Shown: positions 9,991 to 17,947 of the stretch, in pieces
Numbering within the stretch: position 1 is the first letter of the stretch
Layout: every line of letters begins with the position of its first letter
Notes under the pieces: model-generated
What the model was told of the DNA's origin: nothing
Database searches by the model: none
The model's input: the letters and a program-made list of their open reading frames with translations, nothing else
Translations under genes and position numbers: made by a program
From: Thalassocella blandensis
GTDB lineage: Bacteria; Pseudomonadota; Gammaproteobacteria; Pseudomonadales; Cellvibrionaceae
Assembly (NCBI GenBank): GCA_902141825.1
Contig: CABFPG010000005.1
Span: 310,001-374,000, forward strand
Direction: 5' to 3'
DNA: 64,000 bases

Positions 9991-10284
9991 ATCAATGACG
10001 GCTGTGAGCGACATGGCCTGAGCTATTTACAGGTGCTCATAGAGTGTTGCTCACCGGGAACAGATAGCATTTTTATCTGTCGGCAATATTAATAATCGTA
10101 ATAATCCGATTTAAGGAAAATTACGGTATTAATAAAATGGTGTGAACACATAAATTGATGAGCAGTGTGTTTTTCAGGATCTATACTTTGAGGCTCTGGA
10201 TTAATCAACGCCTGTACTGGGAATAACGAGCGAGCTAGATGAACGCTCAAATTGAATTGTGAAATATTGCGTAATTGCGCGGCA

Positions 10285-10480
10285 GTATTTCAACGAATCC
10301 TCTGACACTCTGGTTGTGGGGACTGGAGTGTCGGTGGTGTGAGAGCAATTGTTTTCAATTGCTCCGCCTCAATTGGGAATACGGCAAAGTGAGTAGTTAC
10401 CCTTAAGCTGCCAACTTAGCGAATTCTCAATGTCCGTTTGGGCCCCGTTTCTTTGTCTGGGGAACGGGGCTTTTTTTATG
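10285..10480 (+). ncRNA. Candidate structured RNA upstream of the GH5 gene
   Basis: Three hairpins follow each other: GACACTC...GAGTGTC (about 10303-10331, with a G-rich loop containing GGGGA and TGGAG), then GAGCAATTG-TTTT-CAATTGCTC (about 10342-10363), then an intrinsic terminator at 10442-10478. No protein frame fits. The terminator lies 260 bp before the GH5 start, so this is either a free small RNA or a terminated leader. The GGA motifs in loops recall CsrA/RsmA-titrating RNAs but are too few to assign it. Confidence 0.45.
10442..10478 (+). terminator. Intrinsic terminator of the candidate RNA
   Basis: GCCCCGTT pairs with AACGGGGC across a loop that itself contains TCTTTGTCTGGGG-type sequence, followed by seven T. 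No protein gene lies upstream on this strand for 2.8 kb. Confidence 0.85.
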
Positions 10481-10736
10481 CCTGTCTTTTTTGTCTGGTT
10501 GTTAATTGGCCAGTTTCAAAGTGCCATTTTCAGTTTGCATTTCCCGCCACCTTTTAAAAGGTTCAAATACCTTAAACGGTCGCACGTCTGTAGATAAGTC
10601 CCTAGCATGTGCCTTTAGTTACAGGTGTTTAATTGCAGGTGATTAATATCTGAAATGTCAGTTGCTTATGATGATGCGGCACATGGTCGTATTCTCGTGT
10701 GGCTGGACAATAATTAGAATAATGATGAGGTCAAAA

Positions 10737-13415
10737 ATGTTTCAACTAGGCAGGGTGCTAAAGGCGCGCATTGGCGCTATTTCATTTTATTTCATGTTAA
10801 GTGCGTTGGTGGCTTGTGGCGGCTCTAACTCTGGCGGTGGGTCGGGTTCTTCAAGCAGCTCGTCTTCTTCAGGCACATCATCTTCAAGTACGTCATCAAG
10901 TACATCTAGTAGCTCTTCATCAAGTGCTTCATCAAGCAGTAGTACTTCTTCTAGCAGTTCGACGTCGAGTAGCTCTTCAGGTTCGTCCAGTGGTTCATCT
11001 TCTACCAGTAGTGGTGGCCAGGCTCCTTCATTGGTGAGTGCCAGTGGTACGCAATGGTTGGACCCGGACGGCGAGCCGTTATTGTTGAAGGGAGTGAATC
11101 TTGGGAATTGGCTGCTGCAGGAATTCTGGATGATGGGGCAGAGTACGGATCAGGTGAATGACCAGTGTACGCTTGAGAAAATATTGGACAACCGATTTGG
11201 TCAGGCTGAACGCGAGAGGCTAATGGAGGTGTTTCGCGATAACTGGATCACTGAGCGCGATTGGGATTTGATGCAGGATTTTGGCCTGAATGTTATTCGT
11301 CTGCCGTTTATTTGGAATCTGATTGAAGACGAAAAAGCCTCTTACACTCTCAGAATGGATGCCTGGCAATATCTGGATTACGCCATCGATAAAGCAGAAG
11401 AGCATGGGATGTATGTCATTCTGGATTTGCATGGCGCGGTCGGGAGCCAGGGAGAGGAGCATCACAGTGGTTGCGCTGGCCAAAACTTGTACTGGGAATC
11501 CGAAGAGTTTCAAGCGAGAACCCAATGGCTTTGGCAGCAGGTTGCCAGCCGATATGCAGGCAGTAAAGCGGTGGCCGGATACGGTCTGTTGAATGAGCCC
11601 TGGGGAACTACGCCAGAAGATTTAGCGCTCAAAATTAAAGACCTGTATGACGCGGTGAGAGAGGTGGATCAGCACCATGTCATTATTTTACCTGGTCATA
11701 AGGATGGGATTGATGCCTATGGGAATCCTGCGGATCAAGGGATGAGCAATGTTGCGTTTGAAATGCATTTTTATCCCGGCATATTTGGTTGGGACGAAAT
11801 TGGATACCAGGTAAACCGTGACTGGTTGCGTTGTGGTAGTTCGGGCACCACTGGGGTGTGTGAATGGGATGCAAGATTAACCGATTTAGCCACACCGTTT
11901 CTTATTGGGGAGTTTCAGCCTTGGACAGGTTTAGGTGGTGAGTTGGGTGCTGACATTGCACGTGCAACCTATGATACCTACGCCAGTTTTGGGTGGGCAT
12001 CGACAGCATGGTCCTACAAGGTTTTCAGTAATGCGGGCGGCCAGGGTAATGGCACCTGGGGTATGGTGACCAATCAGAAAGACCTTGGTGTAATTGCAAA
12101 ATCCAATACCTGGGCATGCGCGGGTTGGGATTCCGCGATCAGTGAGGCGTGTGACACCGCAACTGCATCTTTCACGGTGCCAGGTGAAGGTGAAAAAACC
12201 TACTACCTGGTGATTAAGGCGGGAAGCACCGCGGGTGATGGCGTACTGGATGTGAGCGTGGATAGTCTTGGCTTCAACATGGAATCCAGCGCAACTAACG
12301 TTGTGCTAAATGGTGAGTTTGGCAGCGCCGCAAGTTGGACGGAATGGCGAGTGGCCGAAGGCGTTATGAACGTCGATTATGCACACGATGAAGCGGGCAA
12401 TTCACCAGAGGGTAGTAATAATGCGGTGTTGCGTTTGAGTGGTGGTGCTGATGTCAACGGTGGACTTTATCAAATGTTGAGTTTGCAAGGTGGTGAAACC
12501 TACACCGTGGATGGAGTTTTTAAGGACAATGGAAGCACAAACGCGTGGGCGGAAATATATCTGGTTCCAGAGCAACCTCAGGAGGGCGTTGACGTAACAG
12601 GGCAAACTTTACCGCAACTGGATTTTAATACCGCCAGTGCCGCACAAATTGAAGCGCTTTTCAACGCGTTTGGCACATTGGAATATGATGTCCATGAGGA
12701 GTTGATGGTGGCTATGAATGCTGAACAGCCAGCGGATATTTTTACGCTGCCGGCGGCGCCGATAAATTTGGCGCTGGAAGAAACAGATGCTGGTGCAAAT
12801 CTTACGTGGACTGCGAATAGTGAAGAGGATGTTACGGGCTACAACATTTATCGCAGTCGAATTGCTACGACACATTTCGAGCTGTTGCAGGCTGGTGTCA
12901 GTGCTACAAATTATGTGGATGAAACGGCTGATGGCAATGCGACCTATTACTATCGTGTGACGGCAGTTGATGCGAACGATGAAAGCTTCTTCAGTAACAC
13001 CGTGGCAACTGCCTTGGTGCGCTTGACGGTGCCGGGAAAAATTGAGGCTGAACATTTCAGTGCAATGTCTGGAATAGAAATTGAAACTACGACAGACGCA
13101 GGTGGCGGTGCGAATATCGGATACATTGACAGCGGAGACTGGTTTGAGTTTGAGGTGTCAGTGGCAAATGCTGGGACGTATGCCATAACTTATCGGGTTG
13201 CATCGCAAACTGAAGGAGTATCGAATGGATTTCAATTGTTGATGGGGACGCAGGTGCTTGACTCTCAAACGGTAGCCAGCACAGGCGACTGGCAATCTTA
13301 TGCCGATATCGTAAGTGAAATCGAGCTGACCGCTGGAGATCATACTCTTCGATTTGAAGCTCTGGGCGGCAGTTGGAACCTAAATTGGTTTGACATCTCC
13401 GTGCCTGAATCGTGA
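10737..13415 (+). CDS. GH5 beta-glucanase lipoprotein with Ser linker, Fn3 and CBM6
   Basis: Outer-membrane or surface-exposed glycoside hydrolase. A signal peptide ends at the lipobox L-V-A-C (Cys27), followed by a Ser/Thr/Gly linker of about 65 residues typical of Cellvibrionaceae. The GH5 barrel (about 100-425) has the acid/base L-N-E-P (Glu287) and nucleophile I-G-E-F (Glu392). The openings G-V-N-L-G-N-W-L and D-L-H-G-A-V-G-S-Q resemble exo-beta-1,3-glucanase-like GH5 members more than classic endocellulases. Then come beta-sandwich segments (about 450-640), an Fn3-like domain (about 680-770) and a C-terminal CBM6 (about 772-892, I-E-A-E-H-F to W-F-D-I). GAGG lies 6 nt before the ATG at 10737, preferred over upstream in-frame starts. 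The GH3 gene downstream suggests a shared glucan pathway. Confidence 0.92.
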   Translation: MFQLGRVLKARIGAISFYFMLSALVACGGSNSGGGSGSSSSSSSSGTSSSSTSSSTSSSSSSSASSSSSTSSSSSTSSSSSGSSSGSSSTSSGGQAPSLVSASGTQWLDPDGEPLLLKGVNLGNWLLQEFWMMGQSTDQVNDQCTLEKILDNRFGQAERERLMEVFRDNWITERDWDLMQDFGLNVIRLPFIWNLIEDEKASYTLRMDAWQYLDYAIDKAEEHGMYVILDLHGAVGSQGEEHHSGCAGQNLYWESEEFQARTQWLWQQVASRYAGSKAVAGYGLLNEPWGTTPEDLALKIKDLYDAVREVDQHHVIILPGHKDGIDAYGNPADQGMSNVAFEMHFYPGIFGWDEIGYQVNRDWLRCGSSGTTGVCEWDARLTDLATPFLIGEFQPWTGLGGELGADIARATYDTYASFGWASTAWSYKVFSNAGGQGNGTWGMVTNQKDLGVIAKSNTWACAGWDSAISEACDTATASFTVPGEGEKTYYLVIKAGSTAGDGVLDVSVDSLGFNMESSATNVVLNGEFGSAASWTEWRVAEGVMNVDYAHDEAGNSPEGSNNAVLRLSGGADVNGGLYQMLSLQGGETYTVDGVFKDNGSTNAWAEIYLVPEQPQEGVDVTGQTLPQLDFNTASAAQIEALFNAFGTLEYDVHEELMVAMNAEQPADIFTLPAAPINLALEETDAGANLTWTANSEEDVTGYNIYRSRIATTHFELLQAGVSATNYVDETADGNATYYYRVTAVDANDESFFSNTVATALVRLTVPGKIEAEHFSAMSGIEIETTTDAGGGANIGYIDSGDWFEFEVSVANAGTYAITYRVASQTEGVSNGFQLLMGTQVLDSQTVASTGDWQSYADIVSEIELTAGDHTLRFEALGGSWNLNWFDISVPES

Positions 13416-13484
13416 TACTATTTGCTTGCGATTTTTTACTGCTATTGCATGTTAATTGAGACTGCTTGCATCGGATTGCATTAA

Positions 13485-13507
13485 GGCCTGCTTCTGCAGG
13501 CCCTTTT
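13485..13507 (+). terminator. Intrinsic terminator of the GH5 gene
   Basis: GGCCTGC (13485-13491) pairs with GCAGGCC (13496-13502) around a TTCT loop, followed by C and four T, 70 bp after the GH5 stop. It separates transcription of the GH5 and GH3 genes. Confidence 0.82.
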
Positions 13508-13524
13508 ATGGATGGTGTAAAGGC

Positions 13525-13576
13525 ACTAAGACACAAGACACAAGACGCAAGACACAAGGCACTAAGACACAAAGGC
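13525..13576 (+). repeat. Heptanucleotide-type tandem repeat
   Basis: Consecutive units ACTAAGAC, ACAAGAC, ACAAGAC, GCAAGAC, ACAAGGC, ACTAAGAC, ACAAAGGC, i.e. a 7-nt ACAAGAC unit with occasional 8-nt variants. It directly follows the terminator of the GH5 gene. Heptanucleotide arrays of this style are best known from cyanobacteria (STRR sequences). Confidence 0.8.
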
Positions 13577-14161
13577 AAAAAAGAAGACGCGAAATAAATT
13601 CACGTGCAACAAGCAAGCATGCAAACACGAAGCCGATTTAAATGGTGCAATGAAAGTATGGTTGTTGATGTAGCGGTAAAGGATGTAGTTGAGGTGAAGC
13701 ATGTGATTAAAACTAATGCTGTCACCTAAATCATAAAAATAAAAGCATATTCAATGTTAAAATTGCGACGGCTTTACATGCAGCTCTAAATGCGGTTCTG
13801 CTGTAGCACTGAATGAAGCACCTAAAAACGAATAGCCCGCGATGACATGACAGAAACATCTGGCGAAGCAATAAAAGATATGCTCGCCACAATGCAAACA
13901 CTTAAAAACATAATAAAAATATATAAAGAATACATTAACCCTTCTCACAGTAACATCAAGGTATCGGCTCAAAACGCAATAATTTACATCGAGCAATCAG
14001 GCAGGCGTGTAAACCCTGATAAAAAGTCATGTGATCATTTTCGTTCTGGCTAGGGAAAATGGAAACATTTCACGAGTATGTTACGGCCTTGGATATAAAC
14101 TTACTAAGAATTCAAAACAATAGAAAGCAGTGGACTACGCTGTGTAAAACAGGAGAATAAA
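13577..14161. other. Intergenic region before the GH3 gene
   Basis: AT-rich. A 68-codon frame at 13847-14053 overlaps an equally long frame on the other strand, has no ribosome-binding site and no recognisable motif, so I do not call it. The end must hold the GH3 promoter; an AGGAG lies just before the GH3 start. Confidence 0.4.
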
Positions 14162-16441
14162 ATGAAAGTAGTATTGGCTTGGTTTCTCATGTTAATGGGG
14201 GTTGCCGCTTTTGCAGCGTCCAATTCATATGGACCGATTACAAAGAAAGATCCCGCGCTGGAAAAACGTATTGATTCGCTGATTGAGAAAATGAGCGTAG
14301 AGGAAAAAATAGGGCAGCTTGCACTGCGCGATTGGGGTATGTATTCCAAGGAGCAAATCCCGCAAATTAAGCAGGCGATTCGCGAGGGTAAACTAGGTGG
14401 CTTTTTGAATGTCAGTATGAGCCAGGTAAATGACCAGGCTTTTGCTGAGTTGCAAAAAGTGGCGGTTGAAGAAAGTCCAAACGGCATCCCGCTTATTTTT
14501 GGTCAGGATGTTATTCACGGCTACAAAACTATTTTTCCGATTCCGCTTGGTCAGGCAGCCAGTTGGAACGCGGATCTGGTTGAGCGCGGTGCTCGAGTAG
14601 CGGCACTTGAAGCCAGTGCCGATGGTGTGCGCTGGACCTTTGCTCCCATGATCGATATTGCTCGCGACCCACGCTGGGGACGTATTGCTGAATCTTTAGG
14701 GGAAGATCCACTGCTTGCCTCAGATCTTGGGGTTGCGATGGTAAAGGGGTTTCAAACAGATGATCCCAGCCAGCCAACTTCTCTAGCGGCATGCGCAAAG
14801 CATTTTGTTGCTTACGGGGCTACAGAGGGCGGTCGTGATTACAATTCAGCATATGTGCCAGAAGGTATTTTACGCGATATTTACTTAAAGCCGTTTAAAG
14901 CTGCCGTTGATGCGGGTTTGATGACCATCATGAGTTCATACAATGCGTTGAATGATATCCCCGCAACGGCTAATGCTTTTACTTTAAAAACAATCTTGCG
15001 GGACGAGTGGGGTTTTAATGGGTTTGTGGTAAGTGATTGGAATTCTGTACTTGAAATGATTCCTCATGGCTTCGCAAAAGATGATCGCCATGCTGCGGAG
15101 CTGTCTGCTAACGCCGGTATTGATTTTGAAATGCATTCGGACTCATATGAGCGTTATTTGCCAGACTTAATTAAGCAAGGCAAGTTTTCGGAGGAAGATT
15201 TGAATATTGCTGTGCGCAATATTCTACGTGTCAAAATGATGTTGGGACTTTGGGAAAATCCCTATCCTGTTGGAAACCAGGAAGACACTTTCCTGAATGC
15301 TGATTTTCTGGCATCCGCGAAAGAGGCTGCGGAACAATCCTTCGTATTGTTGAAAAATGAAGGCAATATCCTGCCGTTGAAAAAATCACAGAAAGTTGCT
15401 GTTATTGGTCCTTTGGCTGACGCAGCGCACGAACAATTGGGCACATGGATTTATGACGGTGAGAAAAAAGATACTCGCACTGTATTGCCTGCATTAAAGA
15501 AATATGTCGGTGATGATGCCAACATTTTATATGCTCCGGGCGTTAGTTATTCTCGTGATAAAAGCACAGATGGTTTTGCGGCTGCTATAGCGGCAGCAAA
15601 AAAAGCCGACGTTATTTTATATATTGGTGGTGAAGAGTCCATTTTATCGGGAGAGGGGCATAGCCGAGGTGATATTCGTTTGCCGGGAGTGCAGCAAGCG
15701 CTCATTGGTGAATTAGCAAAACTGGATAAGCCGTTAGTGCAAGTAATAATGGCGGGGCGTTTAATTCAATTGGATCAGACCTTAACTCAATCTGATGCGC
15801 TGATGATGGCTTGGCATCCTGGCACTATGGGTGGACCAGCACTGGTCGACGTTCTCTATGGCGAGCGTTCGCCCGTAGGTCGATTACCGCTTACGTGGCC
15901 CATCACGGTAGGACAAATCCCATATTACTATAACCATTTAGCTACTGGTCGACCTGCATCTGATGACAACTACACCCGCATCGATGATATTGAACAGGAA
16001 ATCTTCCAGCACTTTCCGGGCAATTCTTCTAACCTGCTTGATCTTGGTCATTTGCCACAATTTCCATTTGGTTATGGTCTGACTTACAGTACTTTCTCTT
16101 ATGACAAGGTGAAAATTAACAAGAGCAAGATTAAACTCGGTAAAAGTCTTACGGCGAGTGTTGTGATTAAAAACACCGGCAAGGTGACGGCTACTGAAGT
16201 GGTCCAGTTATATGTGCAAGATAAGGTCGGCAGTCGCGCGCGTCCGGTAAGAGAATTGAAAGGTTATCAGCGTGTTACGCTTGCGCCCGGTAAATCTCAA
16301 AAGGTTACGTTTGAGCTGCATACCGATAACCTGGCATTTCATAACCCCAGCATGGAGCTTGTGACAGAGCCAGGTGAATTCAATCTTTGGATTGCGCCTA
16401 ATGCCCTGGCAGGGAAAGCTTTAGCATTTGAAGTCCAGTAA
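14162..16441 (+). CDS. Secreted GH3 beta-glucosidase (BglX-like)
   Basis: Periplasmic exo-acting glycosidase that removes terminal beta-linked glucose from oligosaccharides. A short signal peptide ends near A-F-A-A-S. The GH3 N-terminal barrel has K-H-F-V-A-Y-G (substrate site) and the nucleophile G-F-V-V-S-D-W (Asp292). The C-terminal alpha/beta domain carries S-F-V-L-L-K-N-E-G-N-I-L-P-L, and an Fn3-like domain (about 670-750) closes the protein. The 759 residues match E. coli BglX. AGGAG lies 7 nt before the ATG. It lies 750 bp after the GH5 gene with a terminator between, so it is probably a separate transcript in the same pathway, finishing the oligosaccharides released outside. Confidence 0.94.
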   Translation: MKVVLAWFLMLMGVAAFAASNSYGPITKKDPALEKRIDSLIEKMSVEEKIGQLALRDWGMYSKEQIPQIKQAIREGKLGGFLNVSMSQVNDQAFAELQKVAVEESPNGIPLIFGQDVIHGYKTIFPIPLGQAASWNADLVERGARVAALEASADGVRWTFAPMIDIARDPRWGRIAESLGEDPLLASDLGVAMVKGFQTDDPSQPTSLAACAKHFVAYGATEGGRDYNSAYVPEGILRDIYLKPFKAAVDAGLMTIMSSYNALNDIPATANAFTLKTILRDEWGFNGFVVSDWNSVLEMIPHGFAKDDRHAAELSANAGIDFEMHSDSYERYLPDLIKQGKFSEEDLNIAVRNILRVKMMLGLWENPYPVGNQEDTFLNADFLASAKEAAEQSFVLLKNEGNILPLKKSQKVAVIGPLADAAHEQLGTWIYDGEKKDTRTVLPALKKYVGDDANILYAPGVSYSRDKSTDGFAAAIAAAKKADVILYIGGEESILSGEGHSRGDIRLPGVQQALIGELAKLDKPLVQVIMAGRLIQLDQTLTQSDALMMAWHPGTMGGPALVDVLYGERSPVGRLPLTWPITVGQIPYYYNHLATGRPASDDNYTRIDDIEQEIFQHFPGNSSNLLDLGHLPQFPFGYGLTYSTFSYDKVKINKSKIKLGKSLTASVVIKNTGKVTATEVVQLYVQDKVGSRARPVRELKGYQRVTLAPGKSQKVTFELHTDNLAFHNPSMELVTEPGEFNLWIAPNALAGKALAFEVQ

Positions 16442-16454
16442 AAATACTTGAGTG

Positions 16455-16484
16455 TCTGCAAGATGGGAAAGCCTGTCTTGCAGA
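16455..16484 (+). terminator. Stem-loop after the GH3 gene
   Basis: TCTGCAAGA (16455-16463) is the exact inverse of TCTTGCAGA (16476-16484), 14 nt after the stop. There is no T-run, so it may stabilise the 3' end rather than terminate by itself. Confidence 0.5.
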
Positions 16485-17668
16485 AGAGACAGGGAGTCGG
16501 AATAGCATTTTGTTATGCGTTCCACTCTCTGCTGTTGTCTTGATTTAATTTCCATTGCTAGATTGGTGTTTGCTGATCGTTGCAAAAATACAACAAACTT
16601 CCCTTTAGTGCTAATGATGGCCTGGTTGATAGATTGATTTGAATCTACGGCTTGGGCGAGTGATCTGTGCGTTGGTCTAATATGCGTTCAGGTGGATCAT
16701 GGCGGCAAATTAATGAATTTGCGAACCAAAAAGCCTTTTCCTGTCTGTCTTCAACCTTCCATCCAGCAATTCAAGTGCCTATAATAGCGCCCTGATACAG
16801 CCTCTATGGCATGGATAGCGATCAGCTGTGTAGTCTTTCGCGTTTTAATTTCCTAACATATTTCCGATTGTGCAGCAGTTCACATTAATTGCTCGTGAGC
16901 TGGTTTTGACATTTGGCAATGGTCGCGTAAATTTCGAAATGTGGGAGCAAAGCGCGATTTACCGTTGTGGCACATTTTTAGCTTTGCGATAAAGATATCG
17001 GTGTCGCGTATATCAAGTAATGCTGTAAAAGCTTCTTTTTTATGCGCGCCAAAACCGCTAGAAACGTAAAGCAGGTTTTCACGGAGATACACAAAAGGCC
17101 AATTAATAGCAGCTTGAATCAGTAGTTGAACGGATTTGTGCAAAAAAACGATTTAATAGTAAAGCCAATTACCGATACTTTAAAAGTACTGATACTTTAA
17201 AGGTGCCAATGCTTTAAAAGGTACCGAAACTTGAAACAGCACTGATGCAATTTTAAGTGTTATGGAAAGGACTTCCTTCAATGTCGGTGTCATGCATCGA
17301 TATATATGTTTTGACAAAATTTAACAAAATAATACTGCGGAATTTCACCGTCACGATCGTTGTAGCTTGATGCTGCGCTAGACGTTTTTGAGAACGCTTG
17401 TCTATCTGCATGCAGTTTTGAGCGGGAAAAGTTGTTTTCTCGATGCGCTTGTACGTGTGACCGTAATTGGTGGGGCTGTCAGCTAGTGCAAGTTGTTAGC
17501 GGATGGGATTTTGACGTTTCCGTGTTTAAACACAAATTTTTACAGCCCGAGATGGTGGCTATTTTTATAATGGCGGCCATCAAATAACGATAAGTAAGCT
17601 TATATTTTGATTCATTTAAAATATAGCCGAAGTTTTCTTAAATGCTAGATAAAAAGTGAAATAATTGT
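16485..17668. other. Intergenic region, 1.2 kb, no gene seen
   Basis: Only short frames without motifs. It holds a degenerate 17-18-nt tandem repeat at 17171-17259. The last 100 bp before 17669 are AT-rich and could hold a promoter for the small gene there. Confidence 0.45.
17171..17259 (+). repeat. Degenerate 17-18-nt tandem repeat, 5 copies
   Basis: Units: ACCGATACTTTAAAAGT, ACTGATACTTTAAAGGT, GCCAATGCTTTAAAAGGT, ACCGAAACTTGAAACAGC, and a diverged ACTGATGCAATTTTAAGTG. The core (A/G)CTTTAAA(A/G)G is best kept. The copies are adjacent with no spacers. Confidence 0.8.
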
Positions 17669-17902
17669 ATGGACGTATCATTAATTTTATTTTCTGTAGC
17701 AATGTTTTTTCAGCCGGTGGATATGCATACGGTATCCGCACATGCCGAGCAGCACTGTCAATATTTGGGGGTGCAATATCCGGTAGGGCAAAAGATCATG
17801 GTCTCTACAAAAGGGCAGATTTTTCACAAGGAATGTAAAACTTATAAAGCGGATGACAATTTGCGTCTTGCGGCACACTGGGTTGAAAAGCATCATCAAT
17901 AA
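17669..17902 (+). CDS. Small hypothetical protein
   Basis: A 77-residue product with a hydrophobic N-terminus (about residues 3-14, weak as a signal peptide) and two cysteines in the pattern H-C-Q-Y-L-G-V-Q-Y-P-V-G followed by H-K-E-C. The C-x-Y-x(4)-Y-x-x-G start recalls small secreted DUF1496-type proteins of gammaproteobacteria, but the match is only by eye. No strong ribosome-binding site. It is convergent, 45 bp from the duplicated methyltransferase-like gene. I regard it as probably but not certainly coding. Confidence 0.45.
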   Translation: MDVSLILFSVAMFFQPVDMHTVSAHAEQHCQYLGVQYPVGQKIMVSTKGQIFHKECKTYKADDNLRLAAHWVEKHHQ

Positions 17903-17947
17903 TTCACCCCGATTTACGTCGGATTTTTGATTGTCAAACAACGCTCT

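Larger units (their letters stand above)
8804..10236. other. Long intergenic region, no protein gene seen
   Basis: AT-rich with only short, motif-free frames on either strand. It holds a promoter-like site with a palindrome near 9418-9450 and a 15-nt degenerate tandem repeat at 9916-9990. It precedes the candidate RNA that ends at 10478. Confidence 0.5.

Noticed and set aside
13847-14053. Small gene before the GH3 gene
   Set aside because: A similarly long frame on the other strand overlaps it, there is no ribosome-binding site, and it has no recognisable motif.
16880-17143. 87-codon minus-strand frame
   Set aside because: No motif or ribosome-binding site, in a repeat-containing AT-rich region.
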